A stretch of DNA of 64,000 bases, from contig JBEKBO010000012.1 in assembly GCA_050015355.1 (NCBI GenBank), forward strand, positions 1 to 64,000, written 5' to 3'. The notes under the pieces were generated by a model that saw nothing but the letters and a program-made list of their open reading frames with translations, made no database searches and had not been told where the DNA came from. This document shows positions 1-7,728 of the stretch, piece after piece; position 1 is the first letter of the stretch, and the number at the start of each line of letters is the position of its first letter. A program made the translations under genes and the position numbers. The DNA is from CAWBRT01 sp050015355. Its GTDB lineage: Bacteria > Acidobacteriota > Terriglobia > Terriglobales > Acidobacteriaceae.

Positions 1-186
1 TGGAAATCACACCCTACAATAGTCATGAAGGCTTCTCCTGACCCGGATGCTCTTGTTCCTCAAACAATGAACATACAGGTCGCTAGAAGCCTTCGTCCTT
101 ATCCAATCAATTTCACGACAATTAAAGACGGCAAGCTCTCTGGAAACTGGCAGGTGGCCCATTCAAGCGCTGCAGTTGCGCTTCCA

Positions 187-217
187 CCCCACTACGCGAA
201 AAGCGCGCGTAGCGGGG
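187..217. repeat. Palindromic hairpin repeat, CTACGCG stem
   Basis: CCCCA precedes an arm CTACGCG that pairs with CGCGTAG across a 7-nt loop, closed by GGGG. The same stem recurs in opposite orientation at 48697-48728, inside a CoA-transferase gene. It belongs to a dispersed family of hairpins framed by CCCC and GGGG. Confidence 0.7.
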
Positions 218-256
218 GCCCCGGCTTGAATGGGGCAGTTTCGCAACAAGCAACTA

Positions 257-286
257 CCCCACACAAGCAAGGAAGCTTGTGTGGGG
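257..286. repeat. Palindromic hairpin repeat, ACACAAGC stem
   Basis: Perfect 12-bp inverted repeat: CCCCACACAAGC pairs with GCTTGTGTGGGG around a 6-nt loop. It has the same CCCC/GGGG frame as the neighbouring hairpin but a different stem sequence. It could also stop transcription, though no T-tract follows on either strand. Confidence 0.7.
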
Positions 287-318
287 CACCCTCTGGATCA
301 TTATTGTCGATAACCGCT

Positions 319-2055
319 CTAGATTTTGAGCGCCGCTCCAGTGTCGGCGCTGGTGACGTGTTCGGCGTAGCGCGCCAGCCATCCACGCTTGACCTTGGGC
401 TCGAAGGGAGGAAGTGCAGCGAGCCGTTTCTGAATCTCAGCATCACTGACTTTCAATTCGAGCTTGCGGGTCTTGGCGTTGATGTAAATGCGATCGCCTG
501 GACGAATCGCCGCGATTGGGCCGCGAGCCGCGGCTTCCGGCGCGACGTGGCAAACACAGAGCCCACGCGTGCCGCCGGAGAAGCGGCCGTCGGTGATTAG
601 TGCGCAACGGATACCGGCGCCCACGATCGCCGCCGTCGGCGAGAGCATTTCCTGCATGCCCGGTCCGCCCCGCGGCCCCTCGTAGCGAATCACCACCACG
701 TCTCCGTCTTTCACCTGGCCGTTGAGGATGCCCTGCAAGGCGTCCTCTTGCGACTCGAAAATGCGAGCTGTGCCCTCGTACTCCATCATGTCGGCACCGA
801 CGCCGGCCACCTTGACGACAGCACCCTTCGGGGCCAGGTTGCCGAACAGGATCGCGAGGCCGCCGGTCTGGGTAAAGGCATTTTCGGCGGTACGGATGAC
901 ATCGCCGTCGGCATCGGGAGCACAGGCAACCGCATCGCCCAGCTCACCAGTGACGGTTGGAACATCGAGCTTCAGGTCGCGCACGCCGTGGCGATTGAGT
1001 TCCTTGAGAATGGCGGGAATGCCACCGTGCTGGTGCACGTGCTCGACGTGAACTTCGGGACGGCTGGGCGAGATCTTGCAGATATGGGGCGTGTTCTGTG
1101 AGATCTCATTGATCCGGTTGAGGTCGAACTTGATATCCGCCTCATGCGCCAGTGCGAGCGTGTGCAGAATGGTGTTGGTCGAGCCGCCCATGCCGACGTC
1201 GAGGACAAAGGCGTTCACCAGCGCCTGCTCGGTGATAATGTCGAGCGGACGGAGATTGTTATCGAGGCACCGCTTGAGCGCGTGCGCCGCTTTCTTCGTC
1301 AACGCGAGGCGCTCGGGGTTCGGTTCGGTCTTGCGTTTGGTGCCATCGGTCCAGCGCTCGGCCGGAATGGTGCCGTTGCCGGGCAAAGCCACGCCCAGCA
1401 CCTCGCCGAGGCAGTTCATGGAATTGGCGGTGAACATGCCGGCGCAGCTTCCACAGCCGGGACAGGCGGTTTCGGCCAGCGAGCGCAACTCGCCGTCCGT
1501 CATTTTGCCCACACTGTGTTTGCCGACAGCTTCAAACACCGTGATCAGGTCGGTGTTGCCGGGACCGGCGAGCATGGGCCCGCCGCTCAGGTAAACGGCG
1601 GGGATATTGATGCGGACCATGGCGTTGTACATCGCCGGGACAATCTTGTCGCAATTGGCGATGCCGATCCACGCGTCGCATGGGTGAGCGCCGATGATGG
1701 TTTCGATCTGGTCGGCGATCAATTCACGCGAAGCGAGGGAATACTTCATGCCAAAGTGGCCCATGGCAATTCCGTCGCAGACCGCGCCGCCAACGTTGCA
1801 ATACCAGACGTTGAAACCAAGAGCTTTCAGTTCGTCGCGGACAATAGCGCCGATCTTGTCCAGGTGCGCGTGACCCGGAATCTGGTTGGTATAGGAGTTG
1901 ATGACTGTGACAAACGGCTTCTTCAGATCGTCGAGTGAGCTGATAACGCCCTCGGCGATCATGAGAGAAGCCGCCGGCAGCATATGGGCGCCTTCGGCGA
2001 CAATACGGCTGCCCCGTTTGCGGATGTTCTCGATTCCTGGATTCATGGCGCTCAT
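319..2055 (-). CDS. ilvD: Dihydroxy-acid dehydratase
   Basis: IlvD dehydrates 2,3-dihydroxy-3-methyl acids to 2-oxo acids in valine, isoleucine and leucine synthesis in the cytoplasm. The 578-residue protein has the expected length and the cysteine motifs of the Fe-S ligands: CDKIVPAMYNA near residue 135 and CPGCGSCAGMFTANSMN near residue 200. The C-terminal swivel domain contains GRFSGGTRGLCVCHVAPEA. The start MSAMNPGIENIR lacks a strong Shine-Dalgarno; the second ATG three codons on is an alternative. No other ilv or leu biosynthetic gene is adjacent, so it appears to be a single-gene unit. The family assignment is secure; IlvD and Edd share a superfamily, but length and motifs favour IlvD. 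Confidence 0.96.
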   Translation of the reverse strand: MSAMNPGIENIRKRGSRIVAEGAHMLPAASLMIAEGVISSLDDLKKPFVTVINSYTNQIPGHAHLDKIGAIVRDELKALGFNVWYCNVGGAVCDGIAMGHFGMKYSLASRELIADQIETIIGAHPCDAWIGIANCDKIVPAMYNAMVRINIPAVYLSGGPMLAGPGNTDLITVFEAVGKHSVGKMTDGELRSLAETACPGCGSCAGMFTANSMNCLGEVLGVALPGNGTIPAERWTDGTKRKTEPNPERLALTKKAAHALKRCLDNNLRPLDIITEQALVNAFVLDVGMGGSTNTILHTLALAHEADIKFDLNRINEISQNTPHICKISPSRPEVHVEHVHQHGGIPAILKELNRHGVRDLKLDVPTVTGELGDAVACAPDADGDVIRTAENAFTQTGGLAILFGNLAPKGAVVKVAGVGADMMEYEGTARIFESQEDALQGILNGQVKDGDVVVIRYEGPRGGPGMQEMLSPTAAIVGAGIRCALITDGRFSGGTRGLCVCHVAPEAAARGPIAAIRPGDRIYINAKTRKLELKVSDAEIQKRLAALPPFEPKVKRGWLARYAEHVTSADTGAALKI

Positions 2056-2436
2056 ATTCTACTAGAGTAGCGGGGTGGCGGGGAGTTCTGGTTGACCTTA
2101 AGCCGGGGAATTAACTAAAAGATAAACCTTAGAGCCAGGGGCTTAATGGCGGCCAAGACCGGGCATGAGCGGCTGAACACAATAAATAAATGAGAGCAAA
2201 CGTGCAGAACACAGCCAGAGCTATCTTGACACGTGCGGACTGGCGATGTGAGATACGGGTGGAACGCGGGACTCCACTTGGTCTGGACAGAGATCGACAC
2301 GGCAACTTTCCGTGCGTCGAGCGCAGGTTCATGTATCCTTACAGGCGACGAAAGCAACGACCCCGCACAAATCACATACTTATTCCGGATATTGACAAGT
2401 AAATCTGATACTGACTGGTTACGGAGGTTTCTCACT

Positions 2437-3576
2437 ATGAAGAGCGTCGTGGGCCATTTCCGGTTGTTTCTCAAAGCGTGCGCGTGCGGTCTCGCGCTGG
2501 TTATTTTGACATGCCTTCTCGCAACTGGCCAAAGCGGCCAGACCCCGCCCACTTATCGAGTCGATCCTGCCTGGCCCAAGGAACTTCCCAACAATTGGAT
2601 TATCGGGCAGGTTGGCGGACTTGCCGTGGACAGCCACAACAACATCTGGGTGCTGCACAGGCCGCGCTCATGCACGCCAGACGAGCTGGGCGCAGTTCAG
2701 ACACCGCAACGTTCCATGTGCTGCTTCCCTGCGCCCCCAGTTTTGGAGTTCGACCAAAGCGGCAAGCTTTTGCAGGCCTGGGGAGGCCCAGCGGCGGCGA
2801 AGGACTGGCCGGGCAACGAACACGGTATCCGCGTGGACAGTGCGGGTAATGTCTGGCTGGGCGGCAACGGCGACAATGACAGGCACATCCTCAAGTTCAC
2901 GAACGATGGGCGCTTTTTGATGGAGATCGGTCATCCCTCGGCCGAGCCCGAGAACAACCAGGACACCAGCATGCTGGGCCGGCCCGCGGGCATTGAGTTT
3001 GACGAGGCGGCGCATGAGGTCTATATCGCTGACGGCTACCTCAACAAGCGCATTGTGGTGTACGACATGGAAACCGGGAAATTCAAACGGGGATGGGGCG
3101 GGTACGGCATGCCGTTGAGCGAAATCGACAACACGTATCCCGTGCCGGCGTATAAGCCCGCCGATCCGCACGATAAGCAGTTCCGCAATCCGACACACTG
3201 CGTGCATCTCAGCAACGACGGTCTGGTTTACGTGTGCGATCGCACCAATGACCGCGTCCAGATCTTCCAAAAAGACGGACACTTCGTCAAAGAGTTTTAT
3301 CTTCGTCCCGAAACACTAGGGAGTGGTTCGGATTGGGACATGACTCTCTCCACCGATAAAGCTCAGACTTATCTTTTGATCGCTGACGGAACCAATAACG
3401 TCATCTGGACAGTGCGCCGCAGCGATGGTGCTGTCGTTGGCACAACCGGGCACAACGGGCGCAATGCCGGCCAGTTCCACTGGGTGCACCAGATTGCTTC
3501 CGACTCGCAGGGGAATCTTTACACGGGCGAGGTGGACACCAGCAAACGCGTGCAGAAGTTTGTGTTGGTGAAATAA
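2437..3576 (+). CDS. Secreted NHL-repeat beta-propeller protein
   Basis: A 379-residue protein with an N-terminal signal sequence (basic start, hydrophobic core about residues 10-30), so probably exported. NHL-type blades follow: GGLAVDSHNNIWVLHRP, HGIRVDSAGNVWLGGNGDN, a blade with GLVYVCDRTNDRVQIF, and a last blade QIASDSQGNLYTGEVD. Such propellers resemble the fold of peptidyl-alpha-hydroxyglycine lyase and are common in soil acidobacteria, usually of unknown substrate. The ATG was chosen because ACGGAGG lies 9 nt upstream and the signal peptide begins there; the frame is open further upstream without resemblance. It stands alone, followed by a strong hairpin. The enzyme activity, if any, cannot be told from sequence. 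Confidence 0.88.
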   Translation: MKSVVGHFRLFLKACACGLALVILTCLLATGQSGQTPPTYRVDPAWPKELPNNWIIGQVGGLAVDSHNNIWVLHRPRSCTPDELGAVQTPQRSMCCFPAPPVLEFDQSGKLLQAWGGPAAAKDWPGNEHGIRVDSAGNVWLGGNGDNDRHILKFTNDGRFLMEIGHPSAEPENNQDTSMLGRPAGIEFDEAAHEVYIADGYLNKRIVVYDMETGKFKRGWGGYGMPLSEIDNTYPVPAYKPADPHDKQFRNPTHCVHLSNDGLVYVCDRTNDRVQIFQKDGHFVKEFYLRPETLGSGSDWDMTLSTDKAQTYLLIADGTNNVIWTVRRSDGAVVGTTGHNGRNAGQFHWVHQIASDSQGNLYTGEVDTSKRVQKFVLVK

Positions 3577-3596
3577 GCGTTGCCAGTGCGAATTGT

Positions 3597-3622
3597 CACG
3601 GGAGCCGGAGCAGGCTCCCGTG
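3597..3622 (+). terminator. Hairpin after the NHL gene
   Basis: Perfect 10-bp stem CACGGGAGCC / GGCTCCCGTG with a 6-nt loop, 20 nt after the stop codon of the NHL-repeat gene. There is no T-run, so it may act as a weak or Rho-assisted terminator, or be another intergenic palindrome. Confidence 0.5.
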
Positions 3623-3755
3623 AACTTTGAATCGCGCCGGACGATGCACGCGGCGCGACTCAGCTTCTCACATATACCTGCGCTGTGAGTAGGTTCGATT
3701 CCGGTTTTTCGACAATGCTCGCCTAGAGAGTTTTGTTGGTGGATAATTCTGCTCT

Positions 3756-4418
3756 GTGAACATTCAACTGAATCAACTTGAAGTCAGGGTGCTGGGATCA
3801 CTGATGGAAAAGGAGATCACCACGCCGGACTACTATCCGCTTTCATTGAACGCGCTGCTAAACGCCTGTAATCAGAAGTCAAATCGAGATCCGGTGACGG
3901 ATGCGGACGAAAGCGCCGTGCGGGAGGCGCTCTATTCGCTTGGCGAAAAGGGGCTGGCAGGTCCGGTCAGCAGCGCCGAAAGCCGCGTGGCAAAGTACGA
4001 GCACAGGATGCAGGAGGTCTTTAATTTCACGCGGCGTGAATCGGCAATCATCTGTGTGTTGTTGCTGAGAGGCCCGCAAACACCGGGCGAACTACGCGGC
4101 CGGGCGGAACGGGCTTTCCGCTTTGATGACCTTGCCGACGTACAATCCACGCTGCAGCGACTGGTGCAGCGTGATCCTCCACTGGCAAAGATGCTGGCCA
4201 GACAACCTGGCACCAAGGAAGCACGTTACGTACACTTGCTGGCGGGCGACGCGGAGGCGTGGGAGACACCGCAGCCGTCAGCGGCCGCCGGCAGCGGCAT
4301 GTTAGCCGGAAGCGAGCAGATCTCAATGCTGGAAGAAGCGGTGGCGCGGTTGGAGCAGGAGGTCTCGGCACTGAAGAAGGAGTTCGCCGACTTTCGAAAG
4401 CAGTTCGAAGAGGATTGA
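3756..4418 (+). CDS. yceH: YceH-family (UPF0502/DUF480) protein
   Basis: 220 residues beginning with the hallmark of the YceH family: LEVRVLGSLMEKEITTPDYY, then LSLNALLNACNQKSNRDPV. The fold known for the family is two winged-helix domains, seen here as residues about 1-90 and 95-170. The C-terminal 30 residues form a predicted coiled coil (MLEEAVARLEQEVSALKKEF), also typical. The start codon is GTG. The function is unsettled; a DNA-binding or regulatory role is inferred from the fold. It is followed by the frameshifted transporter gene on the same strand about 100 nt downstream, with no evidence for co-function. Confidence 0.93.
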   Translation: MNIQLNQLEVRVLGSLMEKEITTPDYYPLSLNALLNACNQKSNRDPVTDADESAVREALYSLGEKGLAGPVSSAESRVAKYEHRMQEVFNFTRRESAIICVLLLRGPQTPGELRGRAERAFRFDDLADVQSTLQRLVQRDPPLAKMLARQPGTKEARYVHLLAGDAEAWETPQPSAAAGSGMLAGSEQISMLEEAVARLEQEVSALKKEFADFRKQFEED

Positions 4419-4519
4419 CGTTAGAGAGAATCTGGAAGGCAGAAGTTCACTGCTGCCGGGCGGCTATTCAGGGCGAACGCCGGAAAGCTAGTCGGGCAAA
4501 GATTGCCGGGGAAAGCAAG

Positions 4520-5930
4520 ATGGAAGGATTAAGGCAGAAGATCGGCGTGCCTCTCGCCATCATTCTGAGTGCAGCGATCTGGTTCATGACCACTCCCGCG
4601 GGGTTGTCGCTCGAAGGCAAGAAGTCGCTGTCGTTGTTCGCGGGTATTTTTGTTCTCTATTTAACGGAGGCAATTTCCTCTGCCCGTCAGCAGCCTGCTG
4701 ATCGTGCCGGCAGCGGTGCTGATGGGAATCGTCAACGTCAAAGGCGCGCTCGATGGCTTTGCTTCGTCGTCGGTATATTTGATTGTAGGTGCTTTCATTC
4801 TTGCCGTGGCCATGGTCAGAACCAGGCTGGCGGAAAGGATAACCTATCTTGTCCTGCTCAGAACCGGTTCCTCGCCGACCAGAATCACCCTGGGTGTGGC
4901 CATCGCCAACACGGTGCTGGCTTTTCTGGTGCCTTCTGCCACCGCGCGTACGGCGTTGCTGCTGCCCATGTGTCTGAGCATCATTTCGCTTTTCAAAACC
5001 GAGGGCCGTTCGAAATTCGCCATCAACTTGCTGTTGACGCTTGCCTTCACCAACGCCACGATCAGCGCCGGAGTGCTCACGGCAACGGTTCCCAACCCCG
5101 TCACAGTGGAGTTTCTGGCCAAGGTCACCGGACAAGGCGTCAGCTATCTTGATTGGCTGGTATACGGCTTTCCCCCCGCGGCGATCATGACGTTCATCAC
5201 ATGGTGGCTTATCCAGCGAGTTTATAGGCCGGAAGAGGAAAGCACGCCGGGCGGAGTGGAACGCACTATTCGCGAAAACCTGCGCGCTATGGGGAAAATG
5301 ACCGCGGCTGAAAAACGCGCGCTGTCGGTCTTTCTCCTGGTGACGTTTCTTTGGGCGACGCAAAACATAACCAAACTCGACACTACGGTAGTTTGCCTGG
5401 CCGGTGCCTGTCTGCTGTTTCTGCCCAAGTTCGGCGTCATCGAATGGAGTGATGCCAACAAGGGGGTTTCCTGGCAGGTTGTGCTGGTGTGCGGCGGCGG
5501 GGTTTCTTTGGGAGACATTCTGATGAAGACGGGAGCCGCCAAGTGGGTGGCTGCCTCGGTGTTCAAAATGCTCGGCCTGCAAGGTGCGTCGACGCTGGTC
5601 ATGCTCATCGTGATTATGTTCATCGTGCAGTATATGCACGTGATCTTTGTGGGCACCACGGCCATGGCCACGGCCTTGCTGCCCATAATCCTGGCAATGG
5701 CCGAGGCTGCACACGTGAATCCGTTAGTGCTGGGGCTGCCGGCCGGCATGATCATCGGCGGCTATCCTCTGCTCATGTTCTACAACACGTTACCGAACAT
5801 TATTGTCTATGGCACCGGCAAGCTCGAAGTCGGGGATTTCCCCCGTGTGGGCATCGCTTTGTCGGCGATCGCTTGCGTCATTTACGCCTTGTGCGCGGCG
5901 ACTTATTGGCGCTGGCTAGGACTGTTCTGA
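4520..5930 (+). pseudogene. DASS/SLC13-type anion symporter, frameshifted
   Basis: The gene reads as one divalent anion:sodium symporter only if one base is removed. Residues 1-52 (MEGLRQKIGVPLAII to FVLYLTEAI) lie in one frame. At the run TTT at 4674-4676 the reading must shift so that PLPVSSLLIVPAAVLMG and the remaining ~410 residues follow. EAIPLPV is the conserved junction in this family, and the repaired product of 469 residues is normal for it. About 11 membrane segments are visible, with conserved loops VPSATARTALLLP and TVPNPVTVEF. The likely substrates are di- or tricarboxylates or sulfate. Either the gene is inactivated or the extra T is a sequencing or assembly error. The downstream part could start at GTG 4704, but that would lose the first membrane helix. 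Confidence 0.85.
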
Positions 5931-5936
5931 AACCGA

Positions 5937-6827
5937 TTAGCTCGGAAAACCGTATAGCTCAGCAGCATTGTCTACCAGAATTCGGTTTCTGATCTTCACG
6001 TCGGGAACCCAGGTTGCCAGCATGTCCAGCAGGCTTGCATCGGGAGGTATCGCGGTCTTGCAGGACTGATGCGGCCAGTCGCTTCCCCATACCAACCGCT
6101 GCGGCGCAACCTCGACCAGAGCCTTTGCCATGGGGACTACATCTTCGAAGGGGAAAGGCTGGGCGGATGTCAGATACGCTCCCGAAAGCTTTGACCAGCA
6201 GTTGCCTTGTTGAAGCAGCGAGAGCAGGGTCTGGAATCCCGGGTGCGGCACTCCCAGTCCCGCCGGCACGCGTCCGATATGGTCGATGACGATTGGCGCG
6301 GGCAAACGCCGGAGCCTTGGTCCAAGTTCAGCCAACTCACGGCCATCGATGAGGATCTGCACATGCCAGCCGAATGGCGCGACCATGTTTGCCAGCGGCT
6401 CCAGCGTGCTGAGCGGGCTTCCGCCTTTATAAATAAGATTGAGGCGCACGCCGCGGAATCCCGCATCGTGCAACCGCTGTATCTCCTGCTTCGGAGTATT
6501 GGTGTCAAGGACGGCCACGCCGCGCCAGCTTCCACCCGCGGCGACGATCGCATCGTAGGTGCAGCGATTGTCTGTTCCGTAAAAACTTGGCTGAACGATG
6601 ACGGCACGTTCCAGCCCAACGGAGGCGAGCATCCGCACGTACTCGTCCCGGTGAGCTTCCGGTGGTGTATAACTGCGATTCGCGGCAAGCGGGTACTGCT
6701 GTGCCGGTCCAATGATGTGCGCGTGGCAATCACATGCCTTTGGCGGGACGGCAGTTTTCGGTTTGCCTGGATCGGGTCTTGGACCTTGCTGCAAATGGAT
6801 GTCTGCTTTGTCTGCTACCTTCTCCAT
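5937..6827 (-). CDS. LigI-like amidohydrolase (lactonase family)
   Basis: A 296-residue TIM-barrel metal-dependent hydrolase of the amidohydrolase-2 group, closest in motif to 2-pyrone-4,6-dicarboxylate lactonase and related sugar lactonases. Visible motifs are CDCHAHIIGP near residue 40, PIVIDHIGRVPAG near 170 and LVWGSDWPHQS near 245, which supply the His/Asp catalytic set. The start MEKVADKADIH was preferred because GAGGG lies just upstream; the open frame extends 48 codons further through a palindromic repeat, an unlikely coding stretch. It is the last gene of the minus-strand catabolic operon, after the RraA-like aldolase. LigI followed by an RraA-type aldolase is the logic of the 4,5-cleavage protocatechuate pathway, but the real substrate is not shown. 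Confidence 0.85.
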   Translation of the reverse strand: MEKVADKADIHLQQGPRPDPGKPKTAVPPKACDCHAHIIGPAQQYPLAANRSYTPPEAHRDEYVRMLASVGLERAVIVQPSFYGTDNRCTYDAIVAAGGSWRGVAVLDTNTPKQEIQRLHDAGFRGVRLNLIYKGGSPLSTLEPLANMVAPFGWHVQILIDGRELAELGPRLRRLPAPIVIDHIGRVPAGLGVPHPGFQTLLSLLQQGNCWSKLSGAYLTSAQPFPFEDVVPMAKALVEVAPQRLVWGSDWPHQSCKTAIPPDASLLDMLATWVPDVKIRNRILVDNAAELYGFPS

Positions 6828-6905
6828 AGAACCCTCGGTTCCGTGTGGTTCAGAAAGCCCAGTCAGGAATATGAGGCAAGCCTTGCCCGCGCCGCGAGCC
6901 GGGGT

Positions 6906-6928
6906 CCCCAGCGGCTTCACCGCTGGGG
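6906..6928. repeat. Palindromic hairpin repeat, GCGG stem
   Basis: CCCCAGCGG and CCGCTGGGG pair perfectly over a 5-nt loop. Flanks GGGGT on the left and TGGAG on the right match other members of the dispersed hairpin family. It sits between the RraA-like and amidohydrolase genes of the operon, so it is probably transcribed. Confidence 0.7.
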
Positions 6929-7008
6929 TGGAGGGCCGGAGGGCGATCCGTCGCCCGTACCCGGCGCGCAAGCGAGTACGCGCGACTCGCCTCCACGGGT
7001 GAGAATGC

Positions 7009-7716
7009 CTATTCGATGATCTTCTTAGCTCTGAGCGTGTTGTCGATATCGGGCTTGAACAGCACGCCGGCCTCGATTTCCTTCACGCGTTTTATCTCGC
7101 GCTCAAAAATCGCCTTCGTCTCCTGCAGAACGTAGGCGGCATCGGCCTTGGGCACGACAACGATTCCGTCCTGGGAAGCGATCACGACATCCCCTGGCAT
7201 AACCACTACGCCGCCGCATTGTATCGGGAAGTTGACTTCGCCCGGACCATCTTTGAAGCAGCCGCTGGCAACAATGGTACGGGAATACACCGGCAGTCCG
7301 AGTTCCTTGAAATCCTCGACGTCGCGGATTGCACCATCGATGATCAGCCCGGCGATGCCGATCTTTTTGGCGGCGCGTCCCATGAGCCCGCCGAAGCCGG
7401 CGCCCGCCATGTGGCCAAAGTAATTGCCGACGATGACATCGCCCGGCTTGGCCAGTGAAAGAGCCTTATGGAACATCAGGTTGTCTCCCGGCGCGCACAT
7501 AACCGTGACGGCGGGACCGGCGACGAAATCGCCTTGATTCGCCTGCTTCATTCCGGCATCCATCACTCGGAAGCGATTCATCGCGTCGGCGATGTTTGGG
7601 GTGGGATATTTTGCCAGCTCGGCGATCAGAGCGGGATCAGCCCGTTCGATTACCGTCTGAAAACGAAATCCGATCTTGCCGAACACGGTAGAGGCAACTG
7701 CCGCGGTAGTCGTCAT
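7009..7716 (-). CDS. RraA-family aldolase/decarboxylase
   Basis: 235 residues with the RraA fold signature: a glycine-rich segment GNYFGHMAGAGFGGLMGRAA and the metal/substrate motif LIIDGAIRDVEDF with its conserved Arg-Asp. Family members include HMG/CHA aldolases (LigK type), which split 4-hydroxy-2-oxo acids to pyruvate plus oxaloacetate or pyruvate, and oxaloacetate decarboxylases. The RNase E inhibitor RraA itself is shorter (about 160 residues). The C-terminal extension and the catabolic neighbourhood (aconitase-like gene 12 nt upstream, lactonase downstream) favour an enzyme that performs the final C-C cleavage of the pathway. Substrate specificity is inferred only. Confidence 0.9.
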   Translation of the reverse strand: MTTTAAVASTVFGKIGFRFQTVIERADPALIAELAKYPTPNIADAMNRFRVMDAGMKQANQGDFVAGPAVTVMCAPGDNLMFHKALSLAKPGDVIVGNYFGHMAGAGFGGLMGRAAKKIGIAGLIIDGAIRDVEDFKELGLPVYSRTIVASGCFKDGPGEVNFPIQCGGVVVMPGDVVIASQDGIVVVPKADAAYVLQETKAIFEREIKRVKEIEAGVLFKPDIDNTLRAKKIIE

Positions 7717-7728
7717 TTTTGAATCCTC

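Larger units (their letters stand above)
1..318. other. Non-coding leader of the window
   Basis: No convincing gene is seen here. Open frames run through from the antisense of ilvD and have no family resemblance. The stretch carries two strong hairpins of the window's CCCC-stem-GGGG repeat family, listed separately, and otherwise looks like ordinary intergenic DNA downstream of ilvD. Confidence 0.6.

Noticed and set aside
25..600. Plus-strand 191-codon open frame
   Set aside because: It is mostly antisense to ilvD, contains hairpin repeats and resembles no family.
2115..2552. Minus-strand open frame upstream of the NHL gene
   Set aside because: It overlaps the signal-peptide coding start of a clear gene and has no homologous pattern or ribosome site.
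3691..3701. GGTTCGATTCC, resembling a tRNA T-loop
   Set aside because: No cloverleaf arms or acceptor stem can be folded around it.
4584..5714. Long minus-strand open frame of 376 codons
   Set aside because: Antisense of the DASS transporter; it is rich in His, Gln and Gly and lacks any domain.
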